Below are positions 1-8,325 of a stretch of 64,000 nt of DNA, one piece after another (position 1 is the first letter of the stretch; each line of letters starts with the position of its first letter). Position numbers and translations under genes: made by a program. Origin of the DNA: Simplicispira sp. 125 (GTDB taxonomy: Bacteria; Pseudomonadota; Gammaproteobacteria; Burkholderiales; Burkholderiaceae_C). The stretch is taken from contig NZ_QEKM01000001.1 of NCBI RefSeq assembly GCF_003096555.1, positions 1,240,001-1,304,000 on the forward strand, written 5' to 3'. A model generated the notes under the pieces. That model saw only the letters and a list, made by a program, of their open reading frames with translations, had not been told where the DNA came from and did no database searches.

Positions 1-1
1 G

Positions 2-2620
2 GGCCAGGTCGATGATCTACCAATGGTGGCCCACGGCAACGGTGTTTCCATCCACGGACTGATGTTTGCGCGCCAGGTACAAATCGACGGCGACGAATGC
101 CTGGTGTTCGTCTTCCACGACACGACCGAAGAGCGGCGCACCAATGCAGAGCTCATGGCCGTCAACACAGCGCTGGCCCAGGCGGGCCGCATGGCGCGGC
201 TGGGTGCCTGGGAGGACGTGCGCGGCCAGGGCCTGGTGTACTGGTCCGACGTCTGCTATGACATCCATGGCCTGCAACCGGGTTCCGCGCTACCGCGCCA
301 GTACATCGAGACTTATGTGGCACCACCGTGGCAAGACGCCATGCGGGCAAACTTCCGCCAATGCATCGCGCAGCAGGTCGAGTGGAGCATGGATATCCAG
401 ATCATCCACGCCGATGGCAGCCTGCGCTGGGTGCGCACGCGGGGAGAACCCGTGGTGGAGAACGGCCGCGTGGTCCGCATCCAGGGGGTGATGCAGGACA
501 TTGACGAATACCAGCGTGCCGAGGAACGCCTGCGCCAGTCAGAAGAGCGCTTCTCGCGCATGTTCCAGCTCGCGCCCTACCCCATGGGCATGGTGCGCCG
601 CGACAACGCCTGCTACATCGAGGTCAACCCGGCCTGGGAAGCCATGTTTGGCTTTACCCGCGACGAGGCCCTGGGCCACTCTTCCATCGACCTGGGCATC
701 TACGCCGCTACGGCACGTGCGAACATGGTCCATGTGGCCAACGCCACCGAGATGCTCAAGGGCTATGAGATCACGGCCATCACGCGCAGCGGCGCCCAGC
801 TGACGTTGCTGCAGTCCATGCGCGCCACCGAGTTTGACGGCCAGGATGTCTGGCTTTTTGCGCTGCACGACATCACCGATCGCAAGAAGGCTGAAGAGCA
901 GGTGCGCGAACGCGAAGCACTGCTCTCGCTCACCCTCTCGGCGGCCAACCTGGGGCTGTGGGACTGGAACCTGCACACCGGCCTGGTCACGGGCGACCAG
1001 CGCTGGCTGGCCATGCGCGGGCTGCCGCCCAACGCCGTGGATGCCTCCGGCGTCGTCTGGACCGACGCCCTCGAACCCGAGGATGTACTGCAGATCACGA
1101 CCGAAGTCACGCGCCACACATCCGACCCAGACACCCCGTTCGACACCACCACCTGCATCCGGCGGCCCCACCAAAACGACCGCTGGCTGCGCGCGCTGGG
1201 CAAAGTTGTGCGCTTTGACGATACCGGTCAGCCCACACGCATGCTGGGTGTGTCCATGGACGTGACGGGCCAGCGCGAGCAAGAAATTCTGCTGCGCCGA
1301 CTGGCCCATTTCGATACCCTGACCGGCCTGCCCAACCGCGTGCTGCTGGCCCGCAAGCTGGCCGAAGGCATGTCGCTGGCCCATGCCGAAGGCTCCCTGC
1401 TGGGTGTGGCCTACCTGGATCTCGATGGGTTCAAACCCGTCAACGACCGCCTGGGACACGACGCCGGCGACCGCCTGCTGGTGATTGCCGCCCAGCGCCT
1501 GACGCGCGCACTGCGCCCGCAAGATTGCGTGGCGCGCTTAGGGGGCGACGAATTCGTCATTCTGATGCCTGGGTTGTCCAGCAACATCGAATGCAAGCAT
1601 GCGCTGAGCCAGGTCATGCAAAGCCTGGCCTCGCCCTACCAAATCGGCAGCCACCGGGTCTCGGTGACCGCCAGCATCGGCTACACCCTGTACCCCAGCG
1701 ATGATGCGGATGCCGACACCCTGATGCGCCATGCCGACCAGGCCATGTATGCCGCCAAGCAGGGGGGGCGCAACCGTTTTCATGAGTTCGACGCCACGCA
1801 GGAACGCCAGTCGCGCCAACTGCGCGAACAGATTGCGGAACTGCGCGAAGCGCTGGCCCAGGGGCAGTTTGTGCTGTACCTGCAGCCCAAAGTGGACATG
1901 CACCTGGGCACTGTGGTGGGCGCCGAGGCGCTGGCGCGCTGGCAGCACCCTGAAAAAGGGGTTTTGTCACCCGCAGCTTTCATGCCCCTGCTCGAAGGCA
2001 CAGAATTCGAGGTGGCCTTTGGCGCCTGGGTGGTCGATGCGGGACTGGCGCTGATCAAACAATTGATGGCACACCAGTTCCACCTTCCGGTCAGTGTGAA
2101 CATTTCAGCCCCCCACCTGCAGCAACCCGGCTTTGCCGACTGGATGGAGCAGAAACTGGCCGACCACCCCGACATTCCACCGGCCCTGCTCGAAATCGAA
2201 ATCACCGAAACCGCAGCGCTCTACCACGTCGAGCATGTGGCCAGCACCCTGAAGGTTCTGCGCAACCTGGGCGTAGGCACCTCGCTGGACGATTTTGGCA
2301 CCGGCTACTCCTCGCTCACCTATCTGCGCCGCCTGCCGCTGTCCACCCTCAAGATCGACCAGAGCTTTGTACACGGCATGATGAACGACGCGGGCGACCT
2401 GGCCATCGTCCAGGGTGTCATCGGTCTGGCGCGCTCGTTTGGCTATCGCATCATTGCCGAAGGCGTGGAAACCGCCGACCAGGGCCAGATGCTGCTGCAG
2501 CTGGGCTGCCACCTGGCCCAGGGCTACCACTTTGCCCGCCCCATGCCGGTGGCGGACTTCATCCCGTGGGTGAAGAACTGGCAGGCCCCGGCCCTGGCCT
2601 CTCGGCCGCATACGGGCTAG
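2..2620 (+). CDS. PAS-GGDEF-EAL c-di-GMP signalling protein, 5' truncated by window
   Basis: Bifunctional-type cyclic-di-GMP protein. The frame is open from base 2, before the first ATG at 23, and the first residues read like the end of a PAS/PAC domain, so the gene starts outside the window. Two or three further PAS folds follow (roughly residues 60-420 of the visible part), then a GGDEF domain with an intact GGDEF signature in ARLGGDEFVIL and the DxLTGLPNR entry motif, then an EAL domain with GAEALARWQHP, EITET and DDFGTGYSSL. Both catalytic signatures are intact, so it could make or break c-di-GMP; which dominates cannot be read from sequence. No membrane segment is visible in this part. 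A stem-loop repeat and a short GC hairpin follow the stop, with prpE convergent behind them. Confidence 0.95.
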   Translation, partial: GQVDDLPMVAHGNGVSIHGLMFARQVQIDGDECLVFVFHDTTEERRTNAELMAVNTALAQAGRMARLGAWEDVRGQGLVYWSDVCYDIHGLQPGSALPRQYIETYVAPPWQDAMRANFRQCIAQQVEWSMDIQIIHADGSLRWVRTRGEPVVENGRVVRIQGVMQDIDEYQRAEERLRQSEERFSRMFQLAPYPMGMVRRDNACYIEVNPAWEAMFGFTRDEALGHSSIDLGIYAATARANMVHVANATEMLKGYEITAITRSGAQLTLLQSMRATEFDGQDVWLFALHDITDRKKAEEQVREREALLSLTLSAANLGLWDWNLHTGLVTGDQRWLAMRGLPPNAVDASGVVWTDALEPEDVLQITTEVTRHTSDPDTPFDTTTCIRRPHQNDRWLRALGKVVRFDDTGQPTRMLGVSMDVTGQREQEILLRRLAHFDTLTGLPNRVLLARKLAEGMSLAHAEGSLLGVAYLDLDGFKPVNDRLGHDAGDRLLVIAAQRLTRALRPQDCVARLGGDEFVILMPGLSSNIECKHALSQVMQSLASPYQIGSHRVSVTASIGYTLYPSDDADADTLMRHADQAMYAAKQGGRNRFHEFDATQERQSRQLREQIAELREALAQGQFVLYLQPKVDMHLGTVVGAEALARWQHPEKGVLSPAAFMPLLEGTEFEVAFGAWVVDAGLALIKQLMAHQFHLPVSVNISAPHLQQPGFADWMEQKLADHPDIPPALLEIEITETAALYHVEHVASTLKVLRNLGVGTSLDDFGTGYSSLTYLRRLPLSTLKIDQSFVHGMMNDAGDLAIVQGVIGLARSFGYRIIAEGVETADQGQMLLQLGCHLAQGYHFARPMPVADFIPWVKNWQAPALASRPHTG

Positions 2621-2624
2621 GTTT

Positions 2625-2686
2625 ATATAGAAAAACAGCCTCTAGCGCCCGTCCATAAAGCGCCAGAAGCTCTGTTTTTGATAGTA
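2625..2686. repeat. Dispersed stem-loop repeat, copy 1
   Basis: Imperfect inverted repeat with arms AAAAACAG..TCTAGCGC and AGCGCCAGA..CTGTTTTT, ending in T-rich sequence. It lies between two convergent genes, where it could serve as a bidirectional terminator. It shares the core AGCGC..CATAAAGCGC and the flank with the other copies in this window. Confidence 0.7.
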
Positions 2687-2691
2687 GACCA

Positions 2692-2714
2692 GCCCCATGC
2701 GGGGCCCGTCTTTT
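2692..2714 (+). terminator. Weak terminator-like hairpin
   Basis: GCCCC-ATGC-GGGGC hairpin followed shortly by TCTTTTA, downstream of the PAS-GGDEF-EAL gene. The stem is short and the T tract is offset, so this is weak support. Confidence 0.35.
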
Positions 2715-2726
2715 ACCAGCGCCCGA

Positions 2727-4622
2727 TCAGCCTTCGACCAAATCCTTGACCTGTTGCAGCGCAGCCGGGTCTTCCATGGTGGTCAGATCGCCCGGGTCAC
2801 GCCGTTCGGCCACGGCCTGCAAAGCGCGGCGCAGCAGCTTGCCACTGCGCGTCTTGGGCAGCGCGGTGACAAAGATCACGCGCGAAGGCCGGGCCACGGC
2901 GCCCAGTTGGCCGTCCACCACCTTCATCACCTCGGCCTCGAACTTTTGGCGTGCAGCGTCACTGTCCAGGCCGCTGGCGTCGCGCGGCACGGCAAAGGCC
3001 ATGGCGACCTGGCCTTTGAGGTTATCGGCCACGCCCACCACCGCCACTTCGGCGATATTGGGATGCGAAGAGATGGATTCCTCGATCTCGCGCGTGCCCA
3101 GACGGTGGCCCGCCACGTTGATCACATCGTCGGTGCGGCCCAGGATGAAGTGGTAGCCATCGGCATCGCGGATACCCCAATCGAAGGTGCTGTAAATCAT
3201 GCGGCCCGGAATGCTCTTCCAGTAGGTGTTGACGAAGCGCTCATCGTCGCGCCACACGGTTTGCATGCAGCCGGGGGGCAACGGGCCTTCGATGGCGACC
3301 ACGCCTTTCTGGTTGGACTCGGTCAATTCATTGCCCGTCACCTCGTCGATCAGCTTGACGTTATAGCCATACATGGCTTTGCCAGGGCTGCCAAAGCGGG
3401 TGGTTTGCTGCTCCACACCGTTGGCCAGCGTGAGAATGGGCCAGCCCGTCTCGGTCTGCCAGTAGTTGTCGATGATGGGCACGGCCAGCGCATCGCTGAT
3501 CCACTGGGCCGTAGGCTCGTCCAGCGGCTCGCCGGCCAGCCACAGGGCCTTGAGGGTAGAAACATCGTACTTCTTGAGCCAGGAAGCGTCTTGTTTCTTG
3601 AGCACGCGCACCGCCGTGGGGGCCGAGAACATGTGCGTGACCTTGTACTTTTCGACAATGCTCCACCATACACCGGGGTCAGGACGGATGGGCAGGCCCT
3701 CGTACATGATGGTGGTCATGCCTGCGATCAGCGGGCCATAGATGATGTAGCTGTGGCCTACCACCCAACCGATGTCGCTGGTGGCAAAGTAGGTCTGCCC
3801 CGCCTCGGCGTCAAAGATATGCTTCATGCTGGCAGCCAGCGCCACGGCGTAGCCACCCGTGTCCCGCTGCACACCCTTGGGTTTGCCCGTGGTGCCGCTG
3901 GTGTAGAGCGTATAGCTGGGGTGCGTGGCGTCGACCCACTCGCAAGGCACGGTGGCGTTCAGATGCTGCGCGCGCAGCGCACTCCAGAGGTGGTCACGCC
4001 CGGCCACCAGGTCCATGGGCGAGAGGCCCCGGTCCACCAGCAGCACGCTGGCGGGCTTATGGCGCGACAGGCGGATGGCTTCGTCCAGCAAGGGCTTGTA
4101 AGGCACGCCCTTGCCGCCACGCGAACCCGCATCGGCACTGACGATGGCCACGGGCTCGGCATCCTCGATGCGGGACGCCAGCGAACCCGAGGCAAAACCG
4201 CCAAACACCACCGAATGCAGTGCACCAATGCGCGTGCAGGCCAGCATGGCAAAAGCGGCCTCGGCAATCATGGGCATGTAGATGAGAACGCGGTCGCCCT
4301 TCTTCACGCCCAGCGCTTGCAGGCTGGCTGCCATGCGCTGCACCTCGGCGTGCAGCTCGGCAAAGCTGTAGCTGCGCTCGGTGTCTGTTTCGGTCGAAAT
4401 CGCCACCAACGCAGGCTGGCTGGCGCGGTCTTTGAGGTGCCGATCCACGGCGTTGTGGCAGATATTGGTGGTGCCACCCACAAACCAGCGAGCAAACGGC
4501 GGGTTGCTGTAGTCGCACACCTGCTGCGGCGGGGTCTGCCAGTCAATCAGTCGGGCCTGCTCGGCCCAAAAGACATCGGGCTGGTCGATGGACTGGCGAT
4601 AAAACTCCGCATAACTGCTCAT
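2727..4622 (-). CDS. prpE: Propionyl-CoA synthetase (acetyl-CoA synthetase family)
   Basis: ATP-dependent acyl-CoA ligase that activates propionate (or acetate) through an acyl-AMP intermediate. The 631-residue protein has the N-terminal ACAS extension (FYRQSI..FWAEQA), the AMP-binding P-loop YTSGTTGKPKGV, the adenylation motif WQTETGWP, and the C-terminal catalytic-lysine motif PKTRSGKLLRR. Wording of the N-terminus and length fit PrpE better than Acs, which is usually about 650 residues. The start at 4622 is chosen over one eight codons upstream because AAGGAGA stands 7 nt before it and family homology begins there. No prpBCD genes are nearby, so it acts as a stand-alone activation gene here. 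Substrate choice between propionate and acetate is inferred. Confidence 0.88.
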   Translation of the reverse strand: MSSYAEFYRQSIDQPDVFWAEQARLIDWQTPPQQVCDYSNPPFARWFVGGTTNICHNAVDRHLKDRASQPALVAISTETDTERSYSFAELHAEVQRMAASLQALGVKKGDRVLIYMPMIAEAAFAMLACTRIGALHSVVFGGFASGSLASRIEDAEPVAIVSADAGSRGGKGVPYKPLLDEAIRLSRHKPASVLLVDRGLSPMDLVAGRDHLWSALRAQHLNATVPCEWVDATHPSYTLYTSGTTGKPKGVQRDTGGYAVALAASMKHIFDAEAGQTYFATSDIGWVVGHSYIIYGPLIAGMTTIMYEGLPIRPDPGVWWSIVEKYKVTHMFSAPTAVRVLKKQDASWLKKYDVSTLKALWLAGEPLDEPTAQWISDALAVPIIDNYWQTETGWPILTLANGVEQQTTRFGSPGKAMYGYNVKLIDEVTGNELTESNQKGVVAIEGPLPPGCMQTVWRDDERFVNTYWKSIPGRMIYSTFDWGIRDADGYHFILGRTDDVINVAGHRLGTREIEESISSHPNIAEVAVVGVADNLKGQVAMAFAVPRDASGLDSDAARQKFEAEVMKVVDGQLGAVARPSRVIFVTALPKTRSGKLLRRALQAVAERRDPGDLTTMEDPAALQQVKDLVEG

Positions 4623-4725
4623 GGTGTGGTCTCCTTGGCCTCGCACGCTGCCGGAAGGCAGGTTTTGAATTCATAATTATTCATGACGGGCTTGCGGGAA
4701 CCTGACTGGCGCCGCACCCTCCCCC

Positions 4726-5838
4726 TCAGTCGCCGCAGCAAATGCCCAGGTCGCGCGCCGTCTGCAAGGTGTCGCTGTCCATGGGCACGCCTTTCATGCG
4801 CCCGGCCACCTCGGCCAGCGGCACGTACTCCACATTGGGAAAAGCCAGCGACACCATGACGCCCGACAAACCTTCGTCCAGCGCACGCACGGCGGCCGCG
4901 CCAAAACGCAGTGCGGCCAACCGGTCAAACGCCGTCGGGCTGCCGCCCCGCAGCAAGTGGCCCAGCACCACAACCCGGGCGTCCTTGCCGGTGCGGCGGG
5001 CCAGCTCTTGCGCCACCTGTTCGCCCATGCCGCCCAGGCGTTCGGCGTGCCCGGCCTCGGCCGACGCCAGCACCGCACGCGCGCCTTGGCGCGGGTGCGC
5101 CCCTTCGGCCACTACCACGATGGAATACGAGCGGCTCAGTGCATCGCGCTCCAGTACCTTGGCGACCACCGGCTCCAGGTCGAACGGAATTTCGGGAATC
5201 AAAATGGCATGGGCACCGCCCGCAATGCCGGCATGCAGCGATATCCAGCCCGCATACCGGCCCATCATTTCAACCACCATGATCCGCTGGTGGCTCTCCG
5301 CCGTGCTGTGCAGGCGGTCCAGGCACTCGGTGGCAAAGGCCACCGCGGTATCGAAGCCAAAGGTGGTGAAGGTCTTGTCCAGATCGTTGTCGATGGTCTT
5401 GGGCACCCCCACCACGCGCAAACCCTTGCAGTGCAGCGCATGGGCAATAGAGAGCGTGCCATCGCCGCCCACCAAAACCAGGGCATCGATGCCTTCGCGC
5501 GCAAAACAGGCCAGCAGCTCGTCGGAGCGATCGCTCTCGCCCATGCTGCCGTCGGGCAGGCGGGTCGGGAAATGAAAGGGATCGCCCTTGTTGGTGGTGC
5601 CCAGAATGGTGCCACCCAGGTGCGAAATGCCGCGCACTCGTTCATGCGTCAACGCCACCAGCCCGCCCTGGGGATAACGCTCGGGCTGCAACAGGCCATT
5701 GAAGCCGTCACGGATTCCCACGCACTCCCATCCCCGGTTGCCCGCCGTTGATACCGTGGCCCGAATCACGGCATTGAGACCCGGGGCGTCACCGCCGCCC
5801 GTGCTGATGGCGATGCGCCGAATGGGGGGTGTTTGCAA
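4726..5838 (-). CDS. pfkA: 6-phosphofructokinase, mixed ATP/PPi signature
   Basis: Phosphorylates fructose-6-phosphate at C1. The 370 residues carry GGGDAPGLNAVIR (14-26), GGDGT (124-128), PKTIDND (146-152) and MMGRYAG (191-197), all PfkA-family hallmarks. Position equivalent to E. coli Gly104 is Gly (ATP type), while that of Gly124 is Lys (K147), as in PPi-dependent enzymes. Such G/K combinations are known from ATP-using kinetoplastid PFKs, so the phosphoryl donor is uncertain. It lies 29 nt downstream of the YebC-type gene on the same strand, likely in one operon. PFK is often absent in Comamonadaceae, which tend to use the Entner-Doudoroff route, so its presence is informative. Confidence 0.9.
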   Translation of the reverse strand: MQTPPIRRIAISTGGGDAPGLNAVIRATVSTAGNRGWECVGIRDGFNGLLQPERYPQGGLVALTHERVRGISHLGGTILGTTNKGDPFHFPTRLPDGSMGESDRSDELLACFAREGIDALVLVGGDGTLSIAHALHCKGLRVVGVPKTIDNDLDKTFTTFGFDTAVAFATECLDRLHSTAESHQRIMVVEMMGRYAGWISLHAGIAGGAHAILIPEIPFDLEPVVAKVLERDALSRSYSIVVVAEGAHPRQGARAVLASAEAGHAERLGGMGEQVAQELARRTGKDARVVVLGHLLRGGSPTAFDRLAALRFGAAAVRALDEGLSGVMVSLAFPNVEYVPLAEVAGRMKGVPMDSDTLQTARDLGICCGD

Positions 5839-5867
5839 GGGTATTTCTCCAGCCGCAGTCGTGCGCC

Positions 5868-6581
5868 TTAGCCGGCCAGGGCGACAAACATGTTCTGCAC
5901 GTCGTCGTTGGCATCGATGGCGGCCAGAAAGGCCTCCACCTCTTCGAGCTGCTCGGCGCTCAGGCTGGCGGGGTTCACAGGGTTCTTGGGCTTGTAGCCC
6001 AGCTTGGCCGACAGCACCGTAAAGCCCTGCGCTGGCAAGGCGCGGCTGACCACATCGAGGTCTGCCGCTGCGGTAATGAACAGCGTCGTGCCCTCTTCAT
6101 CGCCCGGCTCGACATCCTGTGCACCCGCTTCGATGGCGGCTTCTTCGGGGTCGGCCCCGGCCACGGCGGACTCGGCTTCGATCAAGCCAACATGGTCAAA
6201 ATCCCAGGCCACCGAGCCCGAGGTACCCAGTTGCCCCTTGCGAAACAGCACGCGCATTTCAGGCGCCGTGCGCTTGACGTTGTCGGTCAGGCACTCCACC
6301 ATCACCGCCACCTGGTGCGGTGCAAAGCCTTCGTAGATGACATGCTCATAGTGCACCGCCTCGCCGCCAATGCCGGCACCCTTCTTGATGGCGCGCTCCA
6401 GCGTGTCCTTGGGCATGGACACCTTGCGTGCCTGCTCCACCACCAGGCGCAAACGCGCATTGCTGGCCGGGTCTGCGCCCCCACGGGCAGCCACCTGGAT
6501 TTCCTTGACCAGCTTGCCAAAGAGTTTTCCCTTGGCATCGGCCACCAAAGCCTTGCCCTTTGCCTTCCACTGTGCGCCCAT
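5868..6581 (-). CDS. YebC/PmpR family (DUF28) protein
   Basis: A 237-residue member of the YebC/TACO1 family, known as DNA-binding regulators and, more recently, as translation factors for difficult peptide stretches. Visible hallmarks are [10 protein letters not shown] at the N-terminus, [46 protein letters not shown] and the acidic C-terminal half. The N-terminus lacks the usual GHSKW and is closer to the YeeN-like branch of the family. It is upstream of the phosphofructokinase gene by 29 nt on the same strand and divergent from the SpmAB gene. The target or ribosomal role here is unknown. Confidence 0.9.
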   Translation of the reverse strand: MGAQWKAKGKALVADAKGKLFGKLVKEIQVAARGGADPASNARLRLVVEQARKVSMPKDTLERAIKKGAGIGGEAVHYEHVIYEGFAPHQVAVMVECLTDNVKRTAPEMRVLFRKGQLGTSGSVAWDFDHVGLIEAESAVAGADPEEAAIEAGAQDVEPGDEEGTTLFITAAADLDVVSRALPAQGFTVLSAKLGYKPKNPVNPASLSAEQLEEVEAFLAAIDANDDVQNMFVALAG

Positions 6582-6703
6582 AAACGGATTCCTTGCGGTA
6601 CTGGCATTTGCGGTGCCAGACTCAAAAATTTGAAGATGGATGTTTATACACCTGAGGCTGGGCTGTTAACCTGATCGCACCGCTACTGACCCACGAAGAC
6701 TTG

Positions 6704-7933
6704 ATGCTCAACACCCTGTGGCTGGGATTTTTCGTCACCTCGGCCATCGCCGCGCTGGTGCAGTGGCTCGCTGGCGGCAACGCGCAGGTATTTGCCGCCA
6801 TGGTCGAGGCCCTGTTTGCCATGGCCAAGCTCTCGGTCGAGGTGATGCTGCTGCTGTTTGGCACCCTCACCCTCTGGCTCGGTTTTTTGCGCATTGCAGA
6901 GCGCGCCGGCCTGGTCGAATCCCTGGCACGCTGGCTGTCGCCGCTGTTTGCGCAGCTGATGCCCGGCGTGCCGCGCGGCCACCCGGCGCTGGGCCTGATG
7001 ACGCTGAACTTTGCCGCCAATGCGCTGGGCCTGGACAACGCGGCCACGCCCATTGGCCTCAAGGCCATGCATTCGCTGCAAAGCCTGAACCCCGAGCCCC
7101 AGACTGCCACCAATGCGCAAATCCTGTTCCTGGTGCTCAACGCCTCGTCGCTCACGCTGCTGCCCGTCTCCATCTTCATGTACCGCCTGCAACAAGGCGC
7201 GCCTGACCCGACCCTGGTGTTTGTGCCCATCCTGCTCGCCACCTCGGCCTCCACGTTGGTGGGGCTGCTCACCGTAGCTTTTGTGCAGCGGCTGCCGCTG
7301 TGGCGCCCGGTGGTGCTGGCCTACCTGCTGCCGCTGGCCCTCTGCATTGCCGCGCTGGTCGCCTTCCTCTCCACGCTGAACGCCACGGCGCTGGCCAGCC
7401 TGTCGTCCCTCACCGGCAACCTGACGCTGTTTGGCCTGGTGCTGCTGTTCGTGCTGCTGGGCGCCTGGCGCCGCGTGCCGGTGTACGAGGCCTTTGTCGA
7501 AGGCGCACGCGACGGTTTCGACGTGGCGCGCAGCCTGCTGCCCTACCTGGTCGCCATGCTCTGCGCCGTGGGCGTGCTGCGCGCATCCGGCGCATTGGGC
7601 TACGCACTCGACGCTATCCGCTGGCTGGTCGAAGGCGCCGGCTGGGACACGCGCTTTGTCGATGCGCTGCCGACCGCGCTGGTCAAACCGTTCTCAGGCA
7701 GCGCCGCCCGCGCCATGCTGATCGAGACCATGCAGGCCAAGGGCGTAGACAGCTTCCCCGCCCTGGTCGCCGCTACGGTGCAGGGCAGCACGGAAACCAC
7801 GTTTTATGTGCTGGCGGTGTACTTTGGCGCGGTGGGCATTCAGCGGGTGCGGCACGCGGTGCCTTGTGCGCTGTTGGCGGAGCTGGCGGGGGTGTTGGCG
7901 GCGATTGGGGTTTGCTATTGGTTTTTTGGCTAA
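6704..7933 (+). CDS. Fused SpmA-SpmB nucleoside-recognition (Gate) membrane protein
   Basis: A 409-residue polytopic membrane protein joining two Gate domains, equivalent to the separate Bacillus spore maturation proteins SpmA and SpmB. The first half has GFLRIAERAGL, PGVPRGHPALG and NALGLDNAATPIGLKAM; the second half has ARDGFDVARSLLPYLVAMLCAVGVLR, KPFSGSAARAM and TVQGSTETTFYVLAVYFG. These are the two conserved Gate cores. In a non-sporulating bacterium the cargo is unknown. Start: TTG-ATG tandem; ATG at 6704 is preferred. The ORF is divergent from the yebC-like gene, and a stem-loop repeat follows its stop. Confidence 0.88.
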   Translation: MLNTLWLGFFVTSAIAALVQWLAGGNAQVFAAMVEALFAMAKLSVEVMLLLFGTLTLWLGFLRIAERAGLVESLARWLSPLFAQLMPGVPRGHPALGLMTLNFAANALGLDNAATPIGLKAMHSLQSLNPEPQTATNAQILFLVLNASSLTLLPVSIFMYRLQQGAPDPTLVFVPILLATSASTLVGLLTVAFVQRLPLWRPVVLAYLLPLALCIAALVAFLSTLNATALASLSSLTGNLTLFGLVLLFVLLGAWRRVPVYEAFVEGARDGFDVARSLLPYLVAMLCAVGVLRASGALGYALDAIRWLVEGAGWDTRFVDALPTALVKPFSGSAARAMLIETMQAKGVDSFPALVAATVQGSTETTFYVLAVYFGAVGIQRVRHAVPCALLAELAGVLAAIGVCYWFFG

Positions 7934-7942
7934 GATTTCAAG

Positions 7943-7996
7943 CAAAATTGGCCTATAGCGCTTATCAGATAAGCGCTGACAGCTATGAATTTTGAT
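7943..7996. repeat. Dispersed stem-loop repeat, copy 2
   Basis: Near-perfect hairpin, AAAATT..TATAGCGCTTAT then ATAAGCGCTG..AGCTAT..AATTTT, starting ten bases after the stop of the SpmAB gene. A complete copy of the family. Confidence 0.8.
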
Positions 7997-8157
7997 GACA
8001 AATAGGGCCAGAAAGAAACGGCTGCTGCAGCTAAATAGCGAAGTCTGAGTCAGCAGGGTTGCGCTGGCCCATTCACTCGATTGGTGCAAGACGGTCTGCG
8101 ACGCTGAGCGACTGGTGCCGACCCAAAGCAATCTTTCGATCCTCCACACTTCGAACA
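7997..8157. other. Intergenic remainder, no gene recognised
   Basis: Together with the repeat and the transposase remnant this makes up the 392-nt gap before the NTPase gene. Base composition falls toward that of the NTPase gene. Short frames exist on the minus strand but none shows a recognisable domain. It probably is debris of the insertion that brought in the NTPase gene. Confidence 0.4.
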
Positions 8158-8322
8158 TCAATTAGCCGTAGAAGACCGACATAAAGTGGGCGCAAATAAT
8201 ATCCGGCCTCGGTCAAGCGCATCGAAAAAGGCCTCAATGACAGCAACCGAGTTATCCTCGGTAACATCAAAACATTCGGGGAGGAAGGCGATCTGACTCT
8301 TAAAGGTTAGTTTCTCCAGCAT
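8158..8322 (-). pseudogene. N-terminal fragment of an IS1182-type transposase
   Basis: A 54-residue frame from ATG at 8322 reads MLEKLTFKSQIAFLPECFDV and continues TEDNSVAVIEAFFDALD. The pattern Q..LPEC.D...EDN.V.VI..F.D.LD is that of the N-terminus of IS1182/IS5-type transposases, where the usual text continues into LGF and ATGRP. Here the similarity stops after about 37 residues and the frame ends, so only a stub remains. It starts 3 bp from the divergent NTPase gene. The family match was judged by eye. Confidence 0.55.
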
Positions 8323-8325
8323 CGC

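Noticed and set aside
539..1522. 327-codon frame on the minus strand within the GGDEF-EAL gene
   Set aside because: Shadow of the coding strand; no recognisable domain and no ribosome binding site.
2697..4676. 659-codon open frame opposite prpE
   Set aside because: It is the antisense shadow of a well-supported prpE gene; the GC-rich codon pattern keeps the opposite frame open. The product reads as low-complexity His/Arg/Gly text with no domain.
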